A stretch of DNA of 64,000 nt from Mucilaginibacter aquaedulcis (lineage in GTDB: Bacteria; Bacteroidota; Bacteroidia; Sphingobacteriales; Sphingobacteriaceae): contig NZ_JAUFPR010000002.1 in NCBI RefSeq assembly GCF_030409325.1, forward strand, positions 620,001-684,000. The letters run 5' to 3'. Each line of letters begins with the position of its first letter. The stretch's first letter is position 1. The notes below the pieces were generated by a model. The model was given only the letters and a program-made list of their open reading frames with translations, had not been told where the DNA came from and made no database searches. Made by a program: the position numbers and the translations under genes. This document shows, one piece after another, positions 36,255 through 43,876 of this stretch.

Positions 36255-37265
36255 ATGATGAAAACTTTGAAAATCCTGTTTGTCGGCATAATATTGCTGG
36301 CCGGCTGTTCAAAAGAAAAGACCGGTAATACCTCCGTTCCTGTAAAAGAAAATGATGTTCCGAAAATCACCTCCCCGGAATATACCGATCAGCTTTTATT
36401 TGTAGATAAAAATAATTATCAGATATTAACCAGTGATTCTGCTACTTTTTCATCTTCGGATACTCACATCCAGATCACGTCATCGGGCCTGATTAAACGG
36501 TTGACCTCGGCCGAGATAGCACCCATTGACATTACCTGGAAGAACACCGCTAATCCGAAAACAACCATTTACGCGCTCGGCGCAACTGATATTAACCAGG
36601 ATTTGCCTTACAAACATTATCAGGGAGCCCTGGCTACCAATGCTTTGGCTGCGTATCAACAGGGATGGAAAACGCTACAAACCTTTCCGGCTAAAGACGA
36701 AACCTATGCAATCGTACTCCGGCACGCGGATGCCAGCAACGGCGTTGACTTCTCCGTTAATCATTCCTACATGGGCCCGGCTAACTGGTGGAAATCCGCA
36801 GACTCAACCCTGGCCAGGCAGTTAAACAATCAGGGAATACAAAGGGCTACGATACTGGGCCAGGTTTTTAAAGACCTCGGTTACCCTATTAAGCGCGTAG
36901 TAACCAGTGAGTTTAACCGGTCAAGGGAAACGGCTAAGCTAATGAACACGAGTGCATTGCCGATTATAGATGGCCGGATAAACCACTTAAGCTATACAGT
37001 TTATCCATATGGTTTATACAAAGGCATGATAGCAATTATGCAAGAACAGCCAGTAGATAACCAGATCACGCTCATCATTGCACACCATCCTATCAATGAA
37101 CTTCGGGCTGCCACGGGTTATCCCAGCTTCCCAGACGTTTCACCATTTAACTGGACCGGCGCCTATCTGATCAAAATATCCCCTGATAAATCAGTCACTT
37201 ATTTAGGGGCGATATCCTGGGCCATGTTCAAATACTGGCGGGACATCAAGCTTCATCAACTTTAA
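36255..37265 (+). CDS. Histidine phosphatase superfamily lipoprotein
   Basis: A 336-aa lipoprotein: signal MKTLKILFVGIILLAGC with lipobox LAGC. Residues about 30-120 form an Ig-like (BIG2-type) region. The phosphatase domain (about 145-335) has VLRHADAS (RH motif; RHG is usual), SEFNRSRETAKLM (second Arg) and IIAHHPIN with the second catalytic His pair. It should hydrolyse a phosphoester in the periplasm or on the surface. Either of two adjacent ATG codons could start it (36255 or 36258). It lies 27 bases upstream of the ATP-grasp gene, so the two may be co-transcribed. Confidence 0.8.
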   Translation: MMKTLKILFVGIILLAGCSKEKTGNTSVPVKENDVPKITSPEYTDQLLFVDKNNYQILTSDSATFSSSDTHIQITSSGLIKRLTSAEIAPIDITWKNTANPKTTIYALGATDINQDLPYKHYQGALATNALAAYQQGWKTLQTFPAKDETYAIVLRHADASNGVDFSVNHSYMGPANWWKSADSTLARQLNNQGIQRATILGQVFKDLGYPIKRVVTSEFNRSRETAKLMNTSALPIIDGRINHLSYTVYPYGLYKGMIAIMQEQPVDNQITLIIAHHPINELRAATGYPSFPDVSPFNWTGAYLIKISPDKSVTYLGAISWAMFKYWRDIKLHQL

Positions 37266-37291
37266 ATAAATATTAACACAACTACCTTGAT

Positions 37292-38152
37292 ATGCTATTG
37301 TTAAACACATTAATCAGCAAGATCAGTTTAGAAAGCGATTATGCCCGGCGCATCAAATACCGGCATGCCAAATTTTGGCAGGACCCTCAGGCTGAGCATA
37401 TCAGGAATACTGCATTGTCGGCTCATGATCCTTTATGTGTATGGAGAGAGGGCGAAAACTGGCAAAGAAAACTAAGTAATAAATTCAATTCTCGTGAATT
37501 TGCCAAAATGCATGACTGTAAGGTACCTGCATTGTTTTGGCGGGGCAGGAATATCGCAACTATTGATTTTGATAGTCTGCCAGAGAATTATGTAATCAGG
37601 CCTACTATTGGGCATTCCTGTCAGTCTGTTTTCATCATGAAAAAAGGTATTAACCTGTTTGATCATAATAGATATTCACCGAAAGATTTAAGAGAGTTTT
37701 TAAGAAGGCGGCTGGCTGAAAATCACCGTCTTGAATTTTTAATTGAAGAGTTCCTGACCAATGAAGAAGGTGAGAAAGAAATTTTAAAAGATTATAAGAT
37801 TTTTACCTTCCGGGGGCACATAGCGGCCATATTGATGATCGACAGATTAAGTCCTAAAACGGGTTTCCAAAGCTGCTATACTGAAAATTGGGAACCGATC
37901 GCGCCTTTGGTTGTCAGTTATCCGCAGGGAACCTTTGAAACTGCACCAGCATGCCTGGCCGAAATGATATCGGACGCCAAAAAGTTGAGCAGAACCTATG
38001 AAATATTTACGCGTATCGATTTTTATGCCACTGCGGGAGGAGCCGTGTTTGGCGAATTTTCACCAACCCCATTAATAGGTAATGGTTCAACACCTTTTGC
38101 CAGCAGGCTATTTAAGACATACTGGGATCGGTACTGTTATCAGATGATTTAA
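37292..38152 (+). CDS. TupA-like ATP-grasp protein
   Basis: A 286-aa protein resembling the TupA-like ATP-grasp family first linked to teichuronic acid and capsule biosynthesis. Visible blocks: LSNKFNSREFAKMHDCKVPALFWRG-like N-terminus read in pieces (KLSNKFNSREFAK; VPALFWRG), NYVIRPTIGHSCQSVFIMKK (ATP-binding strand and loop), EFLIEEFL-like LEFLIEEFL, KDYKIFTFRG, and the C-terminal metal-ligand block RIDFYATAGGAVFGEFSPTP. It would ligate an amine or acid with ATP hydrolysis in the cytoplasm. The family is usual in polysaccharide clusters, but no glycosyltransferase is near here. Confidence 0.75.
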   Translation: MLLLNTLISKISLESDYARRIKYRHAKFWQDPQAEHIRNTALSAHDPLCVWREGENWQRKLSNKFNSREFAKMHDCKVPALFWRGRNIATIDFDSLPENYVIRPTIGHSCQSVFIMKKGINLFDHNRYSPKDLREFLRRRLAENHRLEFLIEEFLTNEEGEKEILKDYKIFTFRGHIAAILMIDRLSPKTGFQSCYTENWEPIAPLVVSYPQGTFETAPACLAEMISDAKKLSRTYEIFTRIDFYATAGGAVFGEFSPTPLIGNGSTPFASRLFKTYWDRYCYQMI

Positions 38153-38246
38153 GATCAAATTATTACATTCTTTCGTAAAAACAAAGAGCTATACTCGATT
38201 CAGCTAACGATTCATAAAACAGTCCTCCTAATGTGAAGGTTGAAGA

Positions 38247-38499
38247 TGGAGTCCTCTAAAGAAAAAACAGAACTGGTGATATCTTATTTGCGTTACACAC
38301 GCAATGCAATGGGATATTCAGAGCAGCAGCTTGCGATGAACTCCGTTTAACAAAGAATGATTATACGAAGTTGGAATCAGGAGAAGCCCCTTTGACGGTT
38401 GAACAGTTTTTCCAGATTGCAGATGTCCTGGAATTTGACGCACATGATTTGCTTAATGCCGCATTATGGCACTACAATCTATCCACAACTTATAATTAA
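38247..38499 (+). pseudogene. XRE-family HTH regulator, frameshifted
   Basis: Two frames together give a Cro/CI-type protein of about 84 residues. The first reads from ATG 38247 through SYLRYTRNAMGYSEQQLA, then stops at TAA 38346-38348. The second continues from 38335 with DELRLTKNDYTKLESGEAP and LTVEQFFQIADVLEFDAHDLL to TAA 38499. The junction CTTGC-GATGAA lacks one base (a G after GC would restore the frame), so a single-base deletion or a sequencing error is the cause. Confidence 0.75.
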
Positions 38500-38854
38500 T
38501 CAAATTTTATTTCAGCAATTTTTAATGTTTTCTTTAACTGTTTGCTGACGTTTTATTGACTAATCGGCTGTAATTATTTTGCAATTTCCTATAATTTTAA
38601 ATTAATGGTGCAAAAATCTGAAATTACTAAACGATAAATCGGTTCAAAGTATATGGTGGAATAATTAAAGAATATGAAATCAAGATTATTGAGCTATCGT
38701 CCTTTTCAAATACTTTATTACAATAAATGTTAAATAAGGTCTTTAATAACAGACAGTGTATCAATATCTAAGCGCAACGCAAATTAAAACATAGGTAAAG
38801 AGCGGCCATGGCACGATATTGGTAAACCATTAAACCTATCAAAAGAAAAACATT
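38500..38854. other. AT-rich intergenic region
   Basis: About 355 AT-rich bases between the broken XRE gene and the PA2169-like gene. It presumably holds the promoter of the latter. No small gene or strong hairpin was seen. Confidence 0.4.
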
Positions 38855-39310
38855 ATGGCAACTACAGAAAATGCAACAGGCGTAATTAATGACCTTATTG
38901 AAATTAACAATGACCGGGTAGCCGGTTTTGAAAAAGCAATCGCCGATATTAAAGACGAAAACATTGACCTGCGAGGACTCTTCCAGGGGTATGCTGAACA
39001 AAGCCGCAAAAATGGCCAGGAACTGGCAGCTTTGGTTGGAAATGCTGACGAAATAGAAACTGGCAACAGCGTAAGCGGCACTCTACATCGCGCATGGATT
39101 GATGTGAAATCATTATTTGGCGGTAGCGACCGTGCAAGTATTTTGTCTGAAGCCGAGCGTGGTGAAGATGCGATCAAGAAAGCCTATCAGGAAGCCTTAG
39201 CAGGTGGTGAACTTCCAGTAAACACATTGGAAACTATAAACAGCCAGGCGAGGGAAATTAATGAGGCTCATGACGAGATCAAAGCCTTACGCGATGCTGC
39301 CAAACAGTAA
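38855..39310 (+). CDS. PA2169 family four-helix-bundle protein (DUF2383)
   Basis: A 151-aa acidic, fully helical protein matching the PA2169/DUF2383 ferritin-like four-helix bundle: VINDLIEINNDRVAGFEKA, LFQGYAEQSRKNGQELAAL, SVSGTLHRAWIDVKSLFGG and GEDAIKKAYQEALAG occur in family order. There is no signal peptide. Members are often stress-induced in Bacteroidota and Proteobacteria, but their biochemical role is not established. It is monocistronic, with a good terminator at 39330. Confidence 0.9.
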   Translation: MATTENATGVINDLIEINNDRVAGFEKAIADIKDENIDLRGLFQGYAEQSRKNGQELAALVGNADEIETGNSVSGTLHRAWIDVKSLFGGSDRASILSEAERGEDAIKKAYQEALAGGELPVNTLETINSQAREINEAHDEIKALRDAAKQ

Positions 39311-39329
39311 TCGCATTTTACACTTACAA

Positions 39330-39357
39330 AAGCTGCCTGGTTTGGGCGGCTTTTTTT
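39330..39357 (+). terminator. Terminator after the PA2169-family gene
   Basis: AAGCTGCC and GGGCGGCTT pair around TGGTTT (one G-T pair), followed by seven T. Confidence 0.85.
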
Positions 39358-39456
39358 ATGGTCAAGACAGCTGGATAAAGCATAAGTACATGAAAATAGC
39401 GAACTATTACATGGCTACCAGATCCATAGCGGATATGGTTTAAAAAATATTCTATC

Positions 39457-39762
39457 TTATGTCTCATTTACCAGATCGCGCCCGATTGAACGTAGCAGCA
39501 TTTGTTTTACTTTGATATATTGTGTTCTCTTAATTGCTATCGGCATTCCTTGTGATTTAACAACAAGCATTTTCTTTTCAATAATTTGAATGGTTTTTAT
39601 TGACCTTTGATAGCCAGGTTGATTGATATAAAATAACTGTTCAATAACCCCATCATATCGCGCCAAAATATTATTCAGCGCAATCACGCTACTCTTACCG
39701 AATTCCTGTAAATGGGTGATTTCGTGTTTTATTTCTGTTAACTCCTTTAAATATTCATCCAT
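39457..39762 (-). CDS. Hypothetical helical protein
   Basis: A 101-aa protein with an N-terminal helix rich in Glu and Lys (MDEYLKELTEIKHEITHLQE), a middle helix (SVIALNNILARYDGVIEQLFY) and a basic C-terminal half. No known domain, signal or membrane segment is visible. Composition suggests a small soluble coiled-coil protein. It is transcribed alone, opposite to the PA2169 gene. Confidence 0.5.
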   Translation of the reverse strand: MDEYLKELTEIKHEITHLQEFGKSSVIALNNILARYDGVIEQLFYINQPGYQRSIKTIQIIEKKMLVVKSQGMPIAIKRTQYIKVKQMLLRSIGRDLVNET

Positions 39763-40111
39763 GATCTTATCATCAAATGTTTATTATCGTGTAATAAATT
39801 TGACCGGTTTACAGCTTAACGATAAAGGATGAGCGAATACTAAAGAGTTTCTTGAACGAGCTGCTATAATTTGCTATAATTAAAAAATACTGGTTAAGGG
39901 TAAATACAACCGGGGATTATAATACGTTTATATTATAAGTCTTTTATTCTTTAAAATGTTTGAGTTGGGATAATTTTCTGTAGTGATCATAAAAACCCGC
40001 CTATCGACAAATAAAAATTGATTAATTCTTTTCAACTACTACTTATCTTTTAGATCTGAAAAAAACATCAAACTTTTTTTCTCTTATCTCTTTAATAATA
40101 AAATATTTACC
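39763..40111. other. AT-rich intergenic region
   Basis: About 350 bases between divergent small genes. Short direct repeats of GCTATAATT occur near 39870-39885. No gene or strong hairpin was found; it probably holds promoters for both sides. Confidence 0.35.
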
Positions 40112-40219
40112 ATGGAAAAAGAACTTCAGGAAGATATTTATCATGAATTTAAAACGGCGGTACACATGACTTTCTCCACACTGAAAAATTGGGGCCATGA
40201 TTATTTCAATAAATCTTGA
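40112..40219 (+). CDS. Small 35-aa ORF
   Basis: The frame encodes MEKELQEDIYHEFKTAVHM and then TFSTLKNWGHDYFNKS, an amphipathic helical peptide of 35 residues. It has a clean ATG after an AT-rich leader. No family is recognised. It could be a small stress protein like its neighbour DUF3606, or chance. Confidence 0.35.
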   Translation: MEKELQEDIYHEFKTAVHMTFSTLKNWGHDYFNKS

Positions 40220-40368
40220 TGAACTACCAAATTATTTAAACTTTGAATTTGAACACGTATATGAAATTTCAGAAAAAAACTAATACAATTATTGCTTCCA
40301 TAATGGGCCATAAGCTCAAACTATCTGTTAGCCCCGTTGTTACTTAAGTAACCAATTATCAATAAATC

Positions 40369-40539
40369 ATGGACGATAGAAGCAAGACGGGAAACACGGA
40401 CAACTTCCTGATCAACACCAGTGAAAATTACGAAGTAGAATACTGGTCAAAAAAATTCGGTGTAACACCTGAAAGGTTAAAATCTGCGGTTAAAGCGGTT
40501 GGCAATTCCGTTAATGCCGTTAAGAATTACTTAAAATAA
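40369..40539 (+). CDS. DUF3606 family small protein
   Basis: A 56-aa protein. After a hydrophilic N-terminus it carries the DUF3606 core YEVEYWSKKFGVTPERLKSA followed by VKAVGNSVNAVKNYLK. The family is short, helical and of unknown function, often found in accessory and stress-related contexts of Bacteroidota and Proteobacteria. The ATG at 40369 fits the family length. No operon partner is evident. Confidence 0.85.
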   Translation: MDDRSKTGNTDNFLINTSENYEVEYWSKKFGVTPERLKSAVKAVGNSVNAVKNYLK

Positions 40540-40710
40540 TTACCGGTAAATAAGCGGAATGAACGCGGATACTTTTTATGCCGGCACGAGTGTGATGCAA
40601 ACACCAATACCCAAGCGTGACTTCCCTCCCGTAGGTTAATATTTTACAGCTCCATTTTAACAGCATCGAGATAATAGTTCTTTTTAAAAGTTACCCATTC
40701 CTAAAACCAT

Positions 40711-41072
40711 TCATAGGTGCGCTGATGAAGCTTTTGAATCTATTGGTTTTGGGATGTTATTTTCCATCGTCAGGTCCATCACCGCGTCAATCGGCGTATG
40801 GTTCTTAAGAGCCTGAGCAGCCGTCAGCGTTTCTATAGGTTTATCGCCATAGTTGGCAATCTTTTCAATCAGTGCCTGCACTTCCGGTTTAATATCCTAC
40901 GCTTAGGTCGGGACAGCGCCATTAGGTTTGATTTTCGTCGAACCGCTGTCGATTTTTACAGAATCAGCTTTAGTTGAAGTACTGTCGGCAGAAGAACCGC
41001 CCGGCTTGCTTTGGCATGCGCCAAAAAGCAATAAGCCGCTGGCAGCCAATGGTAATAAGGTTTGTTTTTCAT
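40711..41072 (-). pseudogene. Broken alpha/beta hydrolase (Aes-like) lipoprotein, N-terminal remnant
   Basis: From ATG 41072 the first codons MKNK lead into a wrong frame; restoring one base in the following A-run gives LLPLAASGLLLFGACQSK, a lipoprotein signal. The restored frame runs through a Ser/Thr/Asp-rich linker, hits TAA and TAG close together (about 40900-40910), then continues as DIKPEVQALIEKIANYGDK and PIETLTAAQALKNHTPID, the N-terminal cap typical of Aes/HSL-type hydrolases. It ends at 40711 before the catalytic domain. It therefore has a frameshift, nonsense codons and a 3' truncation. Confidence 0.7.
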
Positions 41073-41089
41073 GGTAGGTAGTGATAGTG

Positions 41090-41482
41090 TTAATGATTCC
41101 TTTGTGTACTTTTTAGGGCCCAAATGATCAGGATGGGTTGAAAAGCGAGGCGCAGCAGCCTGCTGTTACCGCTATTGAGTCCAAACGCATCCCGATGATG
41201 TTTGTACTGCGCCATATTTCCCGGGAATACCGCTGTGAAAAAACCTGCGGCAACCTGCCCAACCGTTTCACGATGTTTTTTTGGAGCGATAATCAGTGCC
41301 GCACCAAGTGCAATCTCGGCCAAACCGGAATAAATTACGGTATCATCTTTTTTAAGCGGCACCCAATTGGGTACCTGTGCCTGAAATTCCTTGCGTGCAA
41401 AACTCAGATGGCCAACCCCGGCGAAGATCAGCGCACCGCCCAACAGGATGCGTGCGCCATTTTTAATAGTTTCTTTTTTCAT
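41090..41482 (-). CDS. DoxX family membrane protein
   Basis: A 130-aa protein with four hydrophobic segments (about residues 10-28, 48-66, 72-92 and 108-125) and the family blocks GGALIFAGVGHLSFARKEF and GLAEIALGAALI. DoxX-like proteins sit in the inner membrane and are linked with redox stress in some bacteria. It follows the flavodoxin-like gene with six bases between, so the two are one operon; a redox-related role together is plausible (inference). Confidence 0.85.
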   Translation of the reverse strand: MKKETIKNGARILLGGALIFAGVGHLSFARKEFQAQVPNWVPLKKDDTVIYSGLAEIALGAALIIAPKKHRETVGQVAAGFFTAVFPGNMAQYKHHRDAFGLNSGNSRLLRLAFQPILIIWALKSTQRNH

Positions 41483-41488
41483 AGCGTA

Positions 41489-42154
41489 TTATGCTTCTTC
41501 CTGATCACTTTCAGCCTCTGCTTTTTTACCTTGCTCCAAAAGATTTGTGGTATATGGATTAGCAGCAAGCAGCTTAGCCATAAAAGCCATATTAGCCGTC
41601 ATGTAACGCAGGCTTTTATTGGTATAGAGATAACGTTCACCGCCTACTTCTACATAATCCTTTTCACCGCCAGCCTTGCCAACCCAATAGGCGTTAACAT
41701 TAGGCGGGATAGTGAAACCAACCTCCTGTAATGACCAAAGCACCTGCGCTGCGCAGCTATGCGCGCCATCCTCATTGCCTGTTACCAGGCACCCGCCAAC
41801 TTTTCCATAAGGCATGTACTGCCCCGATTCAGGATCACTCAGGTCTTCATCCCTGAATATCGCGTCTAAACGCTCGATAACCTTTTGCGAGGTAGACGCC
41901 AGATGTCCCATCCAGATAGGCGTGGCAATAATAAAAATATGACAGGCTTTGATCTTTTCTAATACCTGAGGCCACTCGTCTCCCTCCCCTTCGTCGGAGC
42001 TGTTGCCTGTCAATATATTATAATCATTAAGCCTGATGATCTCTGTTTCAAATCCGAGTTCCTGTAATTGCCCGGCGGCTTTTTCTGCTAACGCACCTGT
42101 GTTAGAGAATTGAGGATTACGCTTTAGCGTACAGTTGATAAATAATGCTTTCAT
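41489..42154 (-). CDS. Flavodoxin-fold NAD(P)H-dependent oxidoreductase
   Basis: A 221-aa flavodoxin-like protein. The first strand and phosphate loop read KALFINCTLKRNPQFSNTGAL, and the second FMN loop ATPIWMGHLASTSQKVIERL (about 97-116), with LVTGNEDGAHSCAAQVLWSL near 143 as third loop. The family reduces quinones, nitro or azo compounds with FMN. A C-terminal Glu-rich tail (GKKAEAESDQEEA) is not part of the fold. Its start overlaps the stop of the small gene at 42151 as ATGA and it precedes DoxX by six bases: a three-gene operon. Confidence 0.85.
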   Translation of the reverse strand: MKALFINCTLKRNPQFSNTGALAEKAAGQLQELGFETEIIRLNDYNILTGNSSDEGEGDEWPQVLEKIKACHIFIIATPIWMGHLASTSQKVIERLDAIFRDEDLSDPESGQYMPYGKVGGCLVTGNEDGAHSCAAQVLWSLQEVGFTIPPNVNAYWVGKAGGEKDYVEVGGERYLYTNKSLRYMTANMAFMAKLLAANPYTTNLLEQGKKAEAESDQEEA

Positions 42155-42327
42155 ATGTATTCTTCTATAGATTCGTCTTTAAGGGATTGCATATCGATCA
42201 CAAAGCGGTAACGAACCTTGTTATCCAGCATTTGATCGAAAGGCAGTTTCCGCTTTAAGGTTATAGGTTTCAAACTGCTGAAGAACGAGCCCGATGCCCT
42301 ATTGCCCTTTGCTTTAATGTTTATCAT
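42151..42327 (-). CDS. Small hypothetical protein, first gene of the flavodoxin-DoxX operon
   Basis: A 58-aa protein from ATG 42327 (MINIKAKGNRASGSFFSSLK). The frame extends 17 codons upstream to 42378, but the basic start at 42327 looks more natural. It ends KDESIEEYI, and its TGA overlaps the flavodoxin-like ATG, which supports it as a real coupled gene. No family is recognised. Confidence 0.5.
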   Translation of the reverse strand: MINIKAKGNRASGSFFSSLKPITLKRKLPFDQMLDNKVRYRFVIDMQSLKDESIEEYI

Positions 42328-42751
42328 GGTTATGTTTTGATATACAATCAGAACCAGCGGAAACAAGCTATGTTTCACTTAAATGATAATATTTTACTTT
42401 CTAATTAAAACTAAAAGGAGTACATAATTAAACATGTTCGGTATACAGGAATAATTTTCAATATTGAACACAGTATTTATTAGATAGGCATTATAAACAA
42501 ACTAATAACTAAAAACAGATAAAATCTCCTAACGGTTGCATTGTGTAACATTCTTGTAGCAAAATTTCAAAATCATGGACAATATTTTACTTTTAAAATT
42601 AATTAGAAATTAAATAATATATTAAAACTCAATAATATATTTTAAAAAGTAATGATTGAATGACTGTTAAATAGTTGAAATTGAGAGAGTAAGTTGGGCC
42701 TCTATCAGTAAATGATAGGGGCTTTTTATTAAAAAAGGGTAAACTAAAATT
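42328..42751. other. AT-rich intergenic region with orphan terminator
   Basis: About 420 bases, very AT-rich, between divergent small operons. It contains the terminator at 42698 without an upstream gene on the same strand, so a plus-strand small RNA in about 42450-42727 is possible. No ORF of note. Confidence 0.4.
42698..42727 (+). terminator. Orphan Rho-independent terminator
   Basis: GCCTCTATCA and TGATAGGGGC form a 10-bp stem (one G-T pair) around GTAAA, followed by TTTTT. It lies 25 bases before the small ORF at 42752 and could also act as an attenuator for it. Confidence 0.8.
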
Positions 42752-42835
42752 ATGATTGTTTTATTGATGGGGTTATTGGGAAGTTCTGTAGTAGGCTATT
42801 TTATTGCATGTATGACGAAGGAGGACGACTATTAA
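42752..42835 (+). CDS. 27-aa single-span membrane miniprotein
   Basis: The frame reads MIVLLMGLLGSSVVGYFIAC followed by MTKEDDY: one hydrophobic helix with an acidic tail. It ends one base before the next ATG, and AAGGAGG (42818-42824) inside it serves the next gene, so both are probably on one mRNA. Many real bacterial miniproteins look like this, but there is no family match. Confidence 0.45.
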   Translation: MIVLLMGLLGSSVVGYFIACMTKEDDY

Positions 42836-42836
42836 A

Positions 42837-43106
42837 ATGAAAGATTATAGCCGGGAAGAAATAGAAGACAAATTGAACTGCCCCGGATTTTATGATGGGG
42901 TAGTCATGGTTAATAAATTATTTAGTTTTAAATCAGTTGAAGAGTTATTAAAACATTGGCGAATTGTAAAAGTATACCTTACCTGTTATGAAACCTCTAT
43001 ACTTACTGTAACACTGAATGGTGTACAGCTTGAAAAGGTTAAACCGTTTAAATCTGAAAAAGATATTGAATTGGCAAAGTTTATAATGGTAAGCTTATAT
43101 GTTTAA
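42837..43106 (+). CDS. Hypothetical protein with strong Shine-Dalgarno
   Basis: An 89-aa protein starting MKDYSREEIEDKLNCPGFYD, with no signal, membrane span or known motif. It is preceded by AAGGAGG at 12 bases, one of few strong Shine-Dalgarno sequences in the window, and follows the 27-aa membrane ORF. The middle part (SVEELLKHWRIVKVYLTCYE) looks like a helix then strand. It converges on the gene at 43118 with an 11-base gap. Confidence 0.55.
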   Translation: MKDYSREEIEDKLNCPGFYDGVVMVNKLFSFKSVEELLKHWRIVKVYLTCYETSILTVTLNGVQLEKVKPFKSEKDIELAKFIMVSLYV

Positions 43107-43117
43107 ATGGATGGCGT

Positions 43118-43585
43118 TTAAGCTATGGAAAAAGCCTCTTCCAACAATACTATCAATGATTCAAGTGGATTGATTTTATTTATCAGGTATTGCTGGTTGT
43201 TAAACTTTGGCAAATGAAGCAAGGATAGTTCGGCCATTCTGGAGTTTTCTTTCAGCAATGCATCAGCGATAGATACATAATCCAATAAAGATAAATATGG
43301 TGTTTTGTTGTTCAGGTCTAATATGATAGAAAAAGTATTTTCAAGAAAACCGATCATTGGAAGGCATTCTTCAAAAGAATTGTCTTCGCCCAGCGAAGTA
43401 AAGATACTCTCGTTTTGATCCAGATTTGCCTCTAACAACTTAATAGCAGTTTTTACAGCGTCGCTATGGGTGCTGAACAAGGGTAAGTCTTTCAGTTCAT
43501 CAAGCCGTTCAACAAGATGCGAAGCAACGTAATAGTTCCGGTTAAGGAAATATAAAAAATCTTTCTTTCCGGCTTTTTCTTTCAT
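43118..43585 (-). CDS. Hypothetical helical protein
   Basis: A 155-aa, mostly helical protein with Leu-rich amphipathic segments (SHLVERLDELKDLPLF, AIKLLEANLDQNESIF, LLDYVSIADALLKENSR, LESLIVLLEEAF). There is no signal peptide or known motif. It might be a small helical-bundle protein; function unknown. It is monocistronic and divergent from the PAS protein at 43877. Confidence 0.55.
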   Translation of the reverse strand: MKEKAGKKDFLYFLNRNYYVASHLVERLDELKDLPLFSTHSDAVKTAIKLLEANLDQNESIFTSLGEDNSFEECLPMIGFLENTFSIILDLNNKTPYLSLLDYVSIADALLKENSRMAELSLLHLPKFNNQQYLINKINPLESLIVLLEEAFSIA

Positions 43586-43876
43586 TGAGATATTGTTACC
43601 CTAAGTAACTTAGGGAGTGGTCAAACGTAAGAAAAATAGTTATTTAAAGTTTAACTGAATTTCGTTCTGTATGATTTTTATGCATTAAACAAAACTAATG
43701 CCAAACTAAATGTACATATCCAACAATACTTTAAACTTTAGGTTTAAAACATAACAGATTGATTATTGTTCATTTTTAATATAAACATGATGTTGCTTAG
43801 CCTTTCTCCTGCAAGCCCACAGATCTGAATTGATCGCCAATTTGTTATTTTTAATATTGTTTCAGATGCAAACGCC
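43586..43876. other. Divergent intergenic region
   Basis: About 290 AT-rich bases upstream of both the helical protein and the PAS protein. It presumably holds both promoters. AACTTTAGGTTTAAAAC near 43733 is weakly palindromic. Nothing else stands out. Confidence 0.35.

Noticed and set aside
39870..39886. Short repeats of GCTATAATT as a CRISPR-like or iteron array
   Set aside because: Only two adjacent imperfect copies without spacers; too short and too AT-rich to mean anything. No CRISPR array was seen anywhere in the window.
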